Below are positions 1 through 5,748 of a stretch of DNA of 6,907 nucleotides, piece by piece. Source of the DNA: Paracoccaceae bacterium (lineage in GTDB: Bacteria > Pseudomonadota > Alphaproteobacteria > Rhodobacterales > Rhodobacteraceae); the NCBI GenBank assembly GCA_007119835.1, contig SKOX01000061.1, forward strand, positions 1 through 6,907. Direction: 5' to 3'. The notes below the pieces were generated by a model. It ran no database searches, was not told the origin of the DNA, and saw only the letters and a program-made list of their open reading frames with translations. A program made the translations under genes and the position numbers. Position 1 is the stretch's first letter; every line of letters starts with the position of its first letter.

Positions 1-200
1 GCCGCCGCTGTCGCGCCGGCGGGCCTGCAGCAGCCGCCGGCGCAACCGGCGCCGCCGGGCGTGCTGCGCGTGGCGGCGGTCCTCTTGGCTGCTTGCGCCG
101 GATTGCGTCGTGGAAGGCGATCTGCGCCCCTTGATCGCGGCGCGGCCTGCGGTCAGTGTGCCGCCGACCCCTGCTGCCGCCCTCGCCTCCCGGAGCCTTC
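1..200. other. Left edge, no assignable gene
   Basis: No protein is recognisable here on either strand. Plus-strand frame 1 is open from the window edge to a TGA at 202-204, which overlaps the ATG of the next gene as ATGA, the geometry of a coupled gene pair. Its first 28 or so codons have GC-rich third positions and are rich in Ala and Pro, but the bias fades after about position 85 and the tail is Cys/Arg/Pro-rich and unlike a normal protein. It could be the end of an upstream gene, a gene with a frameshift, or non-coding sequence. Confidence 0.2.
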
Positions 201-1121
201 ATGAACCCGCTGCGCGGCATCGCGCTCAAGATCCTCTCGGTGACGGTCTTTACGCTCATGGCGATCTGCATCAAGGCAGCCGCGCCCGACGTGCCCCCCG
301 GTCAGGCGGTGTTCTTCCGCTCGACCTTCGCCATCCCCGTCATCCTCGTCTGGCTCTGGACCCAGCACAACCTTCGCCACGGCCTCGACACCACCAACCC
401 GATGGGCCACCTGTGGCGCGGCCTGGTCGGCGCCACCGCGATGGGCCTCGGCTTCACCGCGCTCGGCCTCCTGCCGCTGCCCGAGGCGGTCGCGCTCGGC
501 TATGCCGCGCCGCTGCTCACCGTCGTCTTCGCGGCGATGTTCCTCGGCGAGACCGTGCGCATCTTCCGGCTGACGGCGGTCCTCGTCGGCCTCGTCGGCG
601 TCGTCATCGTCCTCTCGCCCCGCCTGACGCTGGAGATGAACGGCGCGACGGCCGCCCAGACCCTCGGCGCCATGGCGGCGATCCTCGGCGCGGTGTTCGC
701 AGCCCTCGCCCAGGTCTTCGTCCGCAAGCTCGTCCGGACGGAGGCGACGGCCGCCATCGTCTTCTACTTCTCGCTGACCGCAGCCGTCCTGTCGCTCGCC
801 ACCATCCCCTTCGGCTGGGTGGTGCCGACCCCGGCCCAGGCCGGCCTCCTCGTCGGCGCGGGACTGCTCGGCGGCCTCGGCCAGATCCTCCTTACCGAGA
901 GCTACCGGCACGCCGACGTTTCGGTCATCGCGCCGTTCGAGTACGCCTCGATGCTGCTTGCCCTCGTCTTCGGCTACTGGCTGTTCGCCGAGGTGCCCAC
1001 CTCCACCATGCTCGCGGGCGCCGCCCTCATCATCGTGGCCGGCCTGTTCATCATCTGGCGCGAGCACCGCCTCGGCCTCGAGCGGGGGCGTGCCCGGCAA
1101 TCCGTCACACCACAAGGCTGA
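201..1121 (+). CDS. DMT superfamily (EamA-type) inner-membrane transporter
   Basis: This 306-residue protein has the length and internal duplication of EamA-family drug/metabolite transporters, which usually have ten membrane helices and move small metabolites across the inner membrane. Two EamA repeats can be seen, roughly residues 8-140 and 152-286. Each ends with the family pattern of a hydrophobic 'P-x-x-x-x-x-x-A-x-x-F/Y-GE/AE' helix pair: residues 104-118 with the GE at 117-118, and 245-264 with the AE at 263-264. The C-terminal tail is short and basic (WREHR at 286-290). I chose ATG 201 because GGAG at 192-195 sits 5 bases upstream. A GTG at 156 would add 15 Pro/Arg-rich residues that do not look like a membrane protein. 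The downstream gene begins 5 bases after the stop, so co-transcription is likely. Substrate is unknown; the family includes amino-acid, nucleotide-derivative and drug exporters, and nothing seen here decides between them. Confidence 0.9.
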   Translation: MNPLRGIALKILSVTVFTLMAICIKAAAPDVPPGQAVFFRSTFAIPVILVWLWTQHNLRHGLDTTNPMGHLWRGLVGATAMGLGFTALGLLPLPEAVALGYAAPLLTVVFAAMFLGETVRIFRLTAVLVGLVGVVIVLSPRLTLEMNGATAAQTLGAMAAILGAVFAALAQVFVRKLVRTEATAAIVFYFSLTAAVLSLATIPFGWVVPTPAQAGLLVGAGLLGGLGQILLTESYRHADVSVIAPFEYASMLLALVFGYWLFAEVPTSTMLAGAALIIVAGLFIIWREHRLGLERGRARQSVTPQG

Positions 1122-1126
1122 AGCCC

Positions 1127-1459
1127 ATGATCTACAAGATCCTTCGTGCCCCGGAACTCGCAGCCTTCGTCGCCGCGGGCGAGACCTCGGGCGCCCCCGT
1201 CGACCGCAGCGACGGCTTCATCCACTTCTCGACGCCCGAACAGGCGCCGGAGACCGCCGCCCGGCACTTCGCCGGCGAGGACGGTCTCTGGCTCGCCGCC
1301 TGCGACCCCGGAGCGCTCGGCGACGCCCTGCGCTGGGAGCCGTCGCGCGGCGGCGCGCTCTTCCCGCACCTCTACGGTCGCCTCACCCGCGCCGACGTCG
1401 CGTGGATCCGCCCCCTGCCCCTCGAGGCCGGGCGGCACGTCTTCCCCATCCTGCCGTGA
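1127..1459 (+). CDS. DUF952 family protein
   Basis: This 110-residue soluble protein spans a whole DUF952 domain. It starts MIYKIL, then shows the conserved block DGFIHFST at residues 29-36 followed by EQ at 38-39, a leucine-rich stretch near 52-59, and RWE then LFPHLYGRL around 69-86. These match the pattern I know for the family (IYKI...GFIHCST..Q...FPHIYG.L). The biochemical role is not established; as I recall, the fold is grouped with ADP-ribosyltransferase-like domains, which would make the His, Ser and Glu of these motifs candidate ligand contacts, but that is inference. ATG 1127 is preceded by AAGG at 1114-1117, which overlaps the end of the transporter gene. The gene lies 28 bases upstream of pyrD, which suggests co-transcription. 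The reading frame extends upstream without a stop, but that extension reads antisense-like Pro/Arg-rich sequence across the transporter gene and is rejected. Confidence 0.88.
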   Translation: MIYKILRAPELAAFVAAGETSGAPVDRSDGFIHFSTPEQAPETAARHFAGEDGLWLAACDPGALGDALRWEPSRGGALFPHLYGRLTRADVAWIRPLPLEAGRHVFPILP

Positions 1460-1487
1460 TCCGCGCCGTCAGCCCCGGAGCCTGCCC

Positions 1488-2549
1488 GTGACCGTTGCCG
1501 ACCGCCTCCTGCCGCTCCTCCGCCGGCTCGATCCCGAGACCGCCCACGGCGTCGCGCTCGCTGGGCTCAGGCTGGGGCTCGGTCCCCGCACAGGGCCGAT
1601 CACCACCCCCCGCCTCGCGACGAGCCTCGCCGGCATGGCCCTGCCCAACCCGGTCGGTCTTGCCGCCGGCTTCGACAAGAACGCCGTGGCGGTAGAGCCG
1701 CTGCTCGCCGCCGGCTTCGGCTTCGTCGAGGTCGGCGCCGCCACCCCGCGGCCGCAGCCAGGCAATCCGCGTCCGCGCCTCTTCCGTCTCGCCGAGGACG
1801 CGGCGGTCATCAACCGCTTCGGCTTCAACAACGACGGGGCGGCGGCCATCGCCACCCGCCTCGCCCGTCCGCGCGCGCCCGGGATCCTCGGCCTGAACCT
1901 CGGGGCAAACAAGGCAAGCCCCGACCGCGCCGCCGACTACGCCGAGGTCCTCGCGGTGGCCGGCCCGCATGTCGACTTCGCGACGGTGAACGTCTCCTCG
2001 CCGAACACCGAGGCTCTGCGCGAACTGCAGGGCCGCGCAGCCCTCGCGGCGCTTCTCGAAGGCGTGATGGACCGGAACGCCGCGCTGGCAAAGCCGCTGC
2101 CGATCTTCCTCAAGATCGCCCCCGACCTGACCGAGGCCGAGATCGCCGACATCGCCGAGGTCGCCACGGCTTCCAGCGTCGCCGGCATCGTCGCGACCAA
2201 CACCACGCTGGCGCGCTCTGACCTCACCAGCCGCCACGCTGGGGAGGCCGGCGGCCTGTCCGGCCGGCCGCTTTTCGAGCCCTCCACCCGCGTTCTCGCC
2301 CGCCTCTACCGGCTGACGGCGGGACGCGTGCCGCTGATCGGTGTGGGCGGCGTCGCGAGCGCGGAGGACGCCTACGCCAAGATCCGCGCCGGCGCCGCAG
2401 CGGTGCAGCTCTACACGGCGCTGGTCTACCAGGGCCTCGGCCTTGTCGGCCGGATCGCGCACGGCCTCGATGCGCTGCTCGCCCGCGACGGCTTCGGCTC
2501 CGTGGCCGAGGCGGTCGGCAGCGGCGTCGACGACTGGCTGCGGAATTAG
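1488..2549 (+). CDS. pyrD: Dihydroorotate dehydrogenase (quinone), class 2
   Basis: PyrD oxidises dihydroorotate to orotate, the fourth step of de novo pyrimidine synthesis, with FMN as cofactor and membrane quinone as electron acceptor. The 353-residue length and the N-terminal extension before the barrel (about residues 1-45, the amphipathic quinone/membrane segment) identify class 2. Family motifs in order: [12 protein letters not shown] at 54-65, [15 protein letters not shown] at 86-100, NRFGFNN at 109-115, VNVSSPNT at 167-174, LKIAPDL at 208-214, TNTT at 237-240, GGLSGRPL at 255-262 and IGVGGV at 284-289, followed by [10 protein letters not shown] near 301-310. Ser171 aligns with the catalytic base of the E. 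coli class 2 enzyme (Ser175). GTG 1488 is chosen because CGGAG at 1476-1480 lies 7 bases upstream and the protein then starts in the usual place, with DPETAHG at 15-21. It follows the DUF952 gene by 28 bases and converges on minE. Confidence 0.97.
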   Translation: MTVADRLLPLLRRLDPETAHGVALAGLRLGLGPRTGPITTPRLATSLAGMALPNPVGLAAGFDKNAVAVEPLLAAGFGFVEVGAATPRPQPGNPRPRLFRLAEDAAVINRFGFNNDGAAAIATRLARPRAPGILGLNLGANKASPDRAADYAEVLAVAGPHVDFATVNVSSPNTEALRELQGRAALAALLEGVMDRNAALAKPLPIFLKIAPDLTEAEIADIAEVATASSVAGIVATNTTLARSDLTSRHAGEAGGLSGRPLFEPSTRVLARLYRLTAGRVPLIGVGGVASAEDAYAKIRAGAAAVQLYTALVYQGLGLVGRIAHGLDALLARDGFGSVAEAVGSGVDDWLRN

Positions 2550-2563
2550 CTTTCCCGGTCGGC

Positions 2564-2581
2564 CCGGGGCCGCGGCCCCGG
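2564..2581. terminator. GC palindrome between pyrD and minE, possible bidirectional terminator
   Basis: CCGGGGCCGCGGCCCCGG is a perfect 18-base inverted repeat in the 45-base gap between the convergent ends of pyrD and minE. Its position fits a shared transcription stop. There is no loop and no T-run on either side, so it is not a canonical intrinsic terminator. It may work as a strong RNA block, with Rho, or as an unrelated palindrome. Confidence 0.45.
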
Positions 2582-2594
2582 ACCTAGCGCCGGG

Positions 2595-2870
2595 TTATGC
2601 CGCGCCGCGGGTCTGCAGCTTCCGGTCGCCCGGAAGCTCTATGTTGATCTCGAGCGTCGACAGGTCGTCGCCGCGCTCCATCTTGATATCTACGCTGTCG
2701 CCACCGACGCGCATGTAGCGCTCGATCACGGCGAGGATGTCGCGCTGGAGCATCGGCAGAAAGTCCGGCGCCGAGCGGTCGGTCCGCTCATGCGCCAGCA
2801 GGATCTGCAGACGGTCCTTGGCGGTGTCGGCGGAGTGGGTGTCGCGCTTCCTGCGGAAAAAGCTCAGCAT
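2595..2870 (-). CDS. minE: Cell division topological specificity factor MinE
   Basis: MinE binds membrane-bound MinD, stimulates its ATPase and displaces MinC, driving the pole-to-pole pattern that keeps division at mid-cell. The product is 91 residues (E. coli MinE has 88). It begins MLSFFRRKR, a membrane-touching hydrophobic start with basic residues. The MinD-binding segment follows, with AKDRLQILLAHER at residues 17-29, and then the dimerising topological-specificity domain with DFLPMLQRDILAVIERY at 36-52 and LEINIELP at 73-80. I start it at the ATG whose first base is 2870; the longer open frame upstream runs antisense-like through the end of minD. The minD stop and minE start are separated by one base (TGAcATG), and an AGGA inside the end of minD lies 9 bases before the ATG, so translation is probably coupled. 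Confidence 0.96.
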   Translation of the reverse strand: MLSFFRRKRDTHSADTAKDRLQILLAHERTDRSAPDFLPMLQRDILAVIERYMRVGGDSVDIKMERGDDLSTLEINIELPGDRKLQTRGAA

Positions 2871-2871
2871 G

Positions 2872-3684
2872 TCACGCCGTCCTGCGCAGCAGCCGCTGGA
2901 ACAGACCGGGCCGCTCCGGCTTGATGCGCATCTCGATCTGCTCGCCGTCGAGGCGGGAGACGGCGTCCTCGTAGGCCTTGCCGGCATTCGACTTCGTGTC
3001 GAACGTCACCGGCGTGCCGACGTTCGACGCCTTCAGCACCGCCGTGCTCTCGGGGATGATGCCGAGGAGCGGGATGGAGAGGATCTCGAGGATGTCCTCG
3101 ACCTTCATCATCTCGCCGCTCGCGACCCGCTTCGGGTCGTAACGGGTCAGCAGGAGGTGCGACTTGACCCCGCCTTCGCCCTTCTCGGCGAGGTGGGTCT
3201 TGCTCGAGAGCAGCCCCAGGACCCGGTCGCTGTCGCGGACCGAGGAAACCTCGGGATTGGTGACCACCACCGCCTCGTCGGCGTAGTACATCGCGAGATA
3301 AGCGCCGCGCTCGATACCGGCGGGGCTGTCGCAGATGATGTAGTCGAAGTCCTCGCGCAGCTCGTCCAGCACCTTGCCGACGCCCTCGCGGGTCAGCGCG
3401 TCCTTGTCCCGGGTCTGGGATGTCGGCAGGATCGCGAGGTTCTCGAGGCGGCGATCCTTGATCAGCGCCTGCTTCAGCTTCGCGTCGCCCTGGATGACGT
3501 TGATGAAGTCGAAGACCACGCGGCGCTCGCACCCCATGATCATGTCGAGGTTGCGGAGACCTACGTCGAAGTCGATGACGACGGTCTTGTGCCCGCGCAT
3601 CGCGAGGCCCGCGCCGATGGCAGCGGTCGACGTGGTCTTGCCCACGCCACCCTTGCCGGATGTGACAACGATGATCTTGGCCAA
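2872..3684 (-). CDS. minD: Septum site-determining ATPase MinD
   Basis: MinD is a ParA-type membrane ATPase that dimerises with ATP, binds the inner membrane by a C-terminal amphipathic helix and recruits MinC or MinE. The 270-residue product matches the usual length. Visible motifs: deviant Walker A GKGGVGKT at 10-17 with the signature Lys11 and Lys16; switch I VIDFDVGLRNLD at 36-47; Walker B-like YIICDSPAGIE at 115-125 with Asp119; and a basic/hydrophobic tail GLFQRLLRR at about 260-268, the membrane-targeting sequence. The start is TTG (3684-3682): the protein then begins MAKIIVVTSGKGG exactly as in the family, and AGGAG sits 7 bases upstream. It lies 21 bases after minC and 1 base before minE. 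Confidence 0.98.
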   Translation of the reverse strand: MAKIIVVTSGKGGVGKTTSTAAIGAGLAMRGHKTVVIDFDVGLRNLDMIMGCERRVVFDFINVIQGDAKLKQALIKDRRLENLAILPTSQTRDKDALTREGVGKVLDELREDFDYIICDSPAGIERGAYLAMYYADEAVVVTNPEVSSVRDSDRVLGLLSSKTHLAEKGEGGVKSHLLLTRYDPKRVASGEMMKVEDILEILSIPLLGIIPESTAVLKASNVGTPVTFDTKSNAGKAYEDAVSRLDGEQIEMRIKPERPGLFQRLLRRTA

Positions 3685-3691
3685 GCGAAAA

Positions 3692-3696
3692 CTCCT
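3692..3696 (-). promoter_or_regulatory. Ribosome binding site of minD
   Basis: AGGAG on the minus strand lies 7 bases before the TTG codon. It supports TTG as the true minD start, since no ATG or GTG at the conserved N-terminus competes. It sits in the 21-base gap after the minC stop. Confidence 0.75.
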
Positions 3697-3705
3697 GTCT
3701 GGGGG

Positions 3706-4476
3706 TTACTTGAGGGGCTCGACACAGAGCGTCTGGTCGCGAAGGAAGGCCTGCACGCGCTTCTTGCGGACGGTGGGGCCGAGGTCGTCGCTCGTGAGGT
3801 AGAGCCCGGCGATGGCGATCAGCTCCGCCTCGAGGCTCTGGCAGAAGATCCGCGCGGACTTGTCGCCGTTGACGCCGGCGAGCGCCCGGCCGCGCATCGG
3901 TCCGTAGATGTGGATGCTGCCGTGGGCGACGAGCTCGGCGCCCGAGCTTACCGAAGCGTTGACGATCAGGTCGCCGCGGTCGGCGAAGATGCGCTGGCCC
4001 GACCGGACCGGCTCGGTGATCAGCAGGCTCGCCGCCGCCGGTTCGGACTCAGGCTCCGGCTCGCTGGCCGCCGGCGCCGCCTCGGCTGCGCGCCCGCGGC
4101 GCTCGGTCGGCACGTCGCGGCCGCCCTGCAGCGTGATGAGGCCGGCGCCGAAAGCCGCGATCCCCTGATCGGCGCTCGCGTTCTGGATGGCGATCGGCGA
4201 CAGCCTGCGTGCGCGAAGCTCGCGGACCAGCTTGACGAAGTCGCCCTTGACCTGAAGATCGGTCGCCTGCTCGAGGTCGAGGACCAGCGGCGCGTTCACG
4301 AAGAAGTGCGGCGCCTGCCGCATGAGAGAATCGAGCGAGGCGAAAAATCCTGCGTCCGCGGCCCCCGTCACCTTCAGCACGACCGCGGTGAACGACCGGC
4401 TCCGCACCTGCAGCGGCATTTCCTCCGCGCGAGCCGCGGCTGAGCCGTCGTTGAGAGTTAGTGATTCTGCACTCAC
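3706..4476 (-). CDS. minC: Septum site-determining protein MinC (FtsZ inhibitor)
   Basis: MinC is carried to the membrane by MinD and blocks FtsZ polymerisation away from mid-cell. From the GTG at 4476 the product is 256 residues. The N-terminal FtsZ-inhibiting domain covers about residues 21-115, beginning PLQVRSRSFTAVVLKV, with LVLDLEQA at 64-71. A flexible Ala/Glu/Pro linker (about 128-149) follows. The C-terminal beta-helix domain covers about 151-232, with VRSGQ at 157-161, GDLIVNASVSSGAELVAHG at 168-186 and IYGPMRGRALAGVNGD at 190-205, the MinD-binding region. GTG 4476 is chosen because GAGG lies 5 bases upstream and a candidate promoter covers the earlier ATG pair (4524 and 4521). If those ATGs were used, 15-16 residues would be added. 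It is first in the minC-minD-minE operon. The GTG choice is moderately sure; the identity is firm. Confidence 0.95.
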   Translation of the reverse strand: MSAESLTLNDGSAAARAEEMPLQVRSRSFTAVVLKVTGAADAGFFASLDSLMRQAPHFFVNAPLVLDLEQATDLQVKGDFVKLVRELRARRLSPIAIQNASADQGIAAFGAGLITLQGGRDVPTERRGRAAEAAPAASEPEPESEPAAASLLITEPVRSGQRIFADRGDLIVNASVSSGAELVAHGSIHIYGPMRGRALAGVNGDKSARIFCQSLEAELIAIAGLYLTSDDLGPTVRKKRVQAFLRDQTLCVEPLK

Positions 4477-4481
4477 GCCCG

Positions 4482-4485
4482 CCTC
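4482..4485 (-). promoter_or_regulatory. Ribosome binding site supporting the minC GTG start
   Basis: GAGG on the minus strand lies 5 bases before GTG 4476. The alternative ATG pair at 4524/4521 has no clear Shine-Dalgarno sequence in the bases before it, so this site favours the GTG start. Confidence 0.5.
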
Positions 4486-4519
4486 GCTGCTTCGATAGTG
4501 TTTGGATTGCTTTTGACCC

Positions 4520-4547
4520 ATCATATGGATTTGGAGCCGACTCGCAA
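4520..4547 (-). promoter_or_regulatory. Candidate sigma-70-type promoter of the min operon
   Basis: On the minus strand, TTGCGA (4547-4542) and TATGAT (4525-4520) are separated by 16 bases. They match the -35 and -10 consensus at 4 and 5 of 6 positions. They lie in an AT-richer patch of an otherwise very GC-rich region. Transcription would start near 4513, about 37 bases before the minC GTG. A GANTC site (4539-4543) overlaps the edge of the -35 box. Confidence 0.45.
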
Positions 4548-4585
4548 CACCATATATGCCGAAGGCGACGGCAACGGCTCGTCGC

Positions 4586-4632
4586 CGCCGACACTTTCGG
4601 CGTGCAGGACTGGCAACGCATTCAAATCCTGC
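4586..4632. repeat. Two adjacent inverted repeats between crtW and minC
   Basis: CGCCGA/TCGGCG (arms 4586-4591 and 4597-4602, 5-base loop) is followed by GCAGGA/TCCTGC (arms 4604-4609 and 4627-4632, 17-base loop). They lie 90-135 bases past the crtW stop and upstream of the min promoter candidate. They could end crtW transcription or bind a regulator, but there is no T-run and six-base arms can arise by chance at this GC content. Confidence 0.25.
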
Positions 4633-4721
4633 GTGTTGAGCCGCCGATCGCAACCTTCGGATCTGGTCGGGTCAGGCTGGAGAAGCGGACCCGGCGCATC
4701 CGCCCGGACCCAGGCCGCGGG

Positions 4722-5483
4722 TCAGCGCGAGAATCGCATCCGCGGCAACTGCCACCACGGTACGCGCGGATGGCGGTGATGCTCGTGGTGATAGCCAAAA
4801 TGGAAGCATGTCAGCAGCGATACCAGCCACGGATAGTCGTTGCTCCGGCTGCGATGGGTGTCCGAGAACGCCTCCTCCTCCTCCCGGTGCGGCAGGTAGG
4901 TCCCGAAATAGAAGATCTGCAGCGCCGAGAGCCACGCCGGCACCGCCCAGAACGCGATGACGTTCTCGAACGGCGCGCCGAGGACGAAGATGTAGACGTG
5001 GAACGCCACCACCAGAACGACGAAGTCCCGCAGGTTGAGGTATTCGCGCATGAAAGTCCCGAACCACGGCCAGAAGTTCCGCGGATGCGCGGCATCGAAG
5101 TCCGGATCGTGCTCTGTCCCCGGCGCTGCGTGATGGGCGAAATGCTTCGGCCGCAACCGGTCGTAGCCGAGCCCGGCATAGAGCCTGAGCGCGATCCGCC
5201 CCACCCATAGGTTCACCCGCGGCCGGAACGGCGCCAGCGAGCCGTGCATGCAGTCGTGCGCGACGATGAAGAGCCCGACCGAAAGCCAGGTCTGCAGCGC
5301 GATCGCGAGCGGCGCGATCCAGAGCGGATGCTGGCCGAACTCGTACACCCAGACCATCAGCAGGTGCACCGCGACCCAGCCCCCGATGATCGCGCCCGCC
5401 AGCACGACGCCGACGGTCCGCTGATGGGCGAAGTCGGGTCGCTCGTGGTCGCTGTGCTCGGCCGGCGCGGCAGTGGAGGACAT
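4722..5483 (-). CDS. crtW: Beta-carotene ketolase CrtW
   Basis: CrtW is a membrane-bound di-iron oxygenase that adds keto groups at C4/C4' of beta-ionone rings, turning beta-carotene to canthaxanthin or zeaxanthin to astaxanthin. The 253-residue product has the family's histidine clusters: HDCMH at 76-80, HFAHH at 114-118 and HHEHH at 232-236, plus LPHR at 197-200. Family blocks are present: LYAGLGYDRLRPKH at 101-114, GTEHDPDFD at 122-130, SLLTCFHFG at 222-230 and PRVPWWQLP at 239-247. Membrane segments fall at about 23-46, 54-76, 153-170 and 174-195. ATG 5483 is chosen because GGGAG sits 8 bases upstream. It is transcribed toward the min operon, 245 bases away, and diverges from crtX. The close match to CrtW rather than general fatty-acid desaturases makes the call strong; exact substrate order is not decided. 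Confidence 0.94.
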   Translation of the reverse strand: MSSTAAPAEHSDHERPDFAHQRTVGVVLAGAIIGGWVAVHLLMVWVYEFGQHPLWIAPLAIALQTWLSVGLFIVAHDCMHGSLAPFRPRVNLWVGRIALRLYAGLGYDRLRPKHFAHHAAPGTEHDPDFDAAHPRNFWPWFGTFMREYLNLRDFVVLVVAFHVYIFVLGAPFENVIAFWAVPAWLSALQIFYFGTYLPHREEEEAFSDTHRSRSNDYPWLVSLLTCFHFGYHHEHHRHPRVPWWQLPRMRFSR

Positions 5484-5491
5484 CGCTCGAT

Positions 5492-5496
5492 CTCCC
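5492..5496 (-). promoter_or_regulatory. Ribosome binding site of crtW
   Basis: GGGAG, within AAGGGAGA on the minus strand, lies 8 bases before ATG 5483. It selects this start over the in-frame ATG 18 codons upstream (5537), whose added residues are Pro/Arg/Lys-rich and not family-like. Confidence 0.7.
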
Positions 5497-5607
5497 TTCA
5501 ATGCCCGGGACCTAGGACAGAGCGGCGCGAGAGGCAAATGCGGCGTCTCTCGCCGCAGCCGCCCCTCCGCACCCGGCGGCCGAGATGAATCGCGCTTCGA
5601 TCACGAA

Positions 5608-5636
5608 AACATAGCATTACACTGACTGGCTCACAA
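5608..5636 (-). promoter_or_regulatory. Candidate promoter of crtW
   Basis: On the minus strand TTGTGA (5636-5631) and TATGTT (5613-5608) are separated by 17 bases, each matching the sigma-70 consensus at 4 of 6 positions. They lie in the only AT-richer patch of the crtW-crtX intergenic region. A start near 5601 would give a leader of roughly 118 bases before crtW. I found no plus-strand pair of similar quality for crtX. Confidence 0.35.
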
Positions 5637-5677
5637 ATGACATGAGGAAGAGACAGGATGTCGCGCCTGCAACGGCT

Positions 5678-5692
5678 GCCCGCGCTGCGGGC
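5678..5692 (+). repeat. Hairpin-forming inverted repeat in the crtX leader
   Basis: GCCCGC-gct-GCGGGC is a 6-base-pair stem with a 3-base loop, 56 bases before the crtX ATG and downstream of the AT-rich patch. It would fold in the crtX leader RNA if transcription starts upstream. No T-run follows, so it is not an obvious attenuator. Confidence 0.3.
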
Positions 5693-5748
5693 TGGCGGCC
5701 GGCGATGCGCTCGGCTAACGAGGGTCGCCAGCGGAAGAAAGGGTCGGC

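Noticed and set aside
153..1115. 320-residue minus-strand open frame opposite the transporter
   Set aside because: Its Glu/Arg/Asp/Gly-rich composition and lack of any motif mark it as an antisense shadow of the EamA gene.
110..1126. Long N-terminal extension of the DUF952 frame
   Set aside because: It overlaps the transporter gene out of frame and reads as Pro/Arg/His-rich low-complexity sequence. The conserved domain begins at ATG 1127.
1146..1487. Long N-terminal extension of the pyrD frame
   Set aside because: It runs out of frame through the DUF952 gene with Ser/Pro/Arg-rich sequence. PyrD homology starts at GTG 1488, which has its own Shine-Dalgarno sequence.
1383..2462. 359-residue minus-strand open frame opposite pyrD
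   Set aside because: It is an antisense shadow of pyrD, with no family motifs.
2737..4443. 568-residue plus-strand open frame opposite minC and minD
   Set aside because: It is the reverse-strand shadow of two certain genes. Its composition is rich in Asp, Arg, Leu and Val with no recognisable domain, as expected from GC-rich antisense frames.
4707..4723. GACCC/GGGTC inverted repeat at the crtW stop codon as a terminator
   Set aside because: The stem has only five base pairs with a seven-base loop and no T-run, and it overlaps the stop codon itself. This is too weak to call in GC-rich DNA.
5244..5588. Plus-strand 114-residue open frame across the start of crtW
   Set aside because: It is mostly antisense to crtW, has no Shine-Dalgarno sequence and no recognisable domain.
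5484..5748. PpsR/CrtJ-type operator (TGT-N12-ACA) controlling the carotenoid genes
   Set aside because: I looked for this spacing in the intergenic region and found no matching pair.
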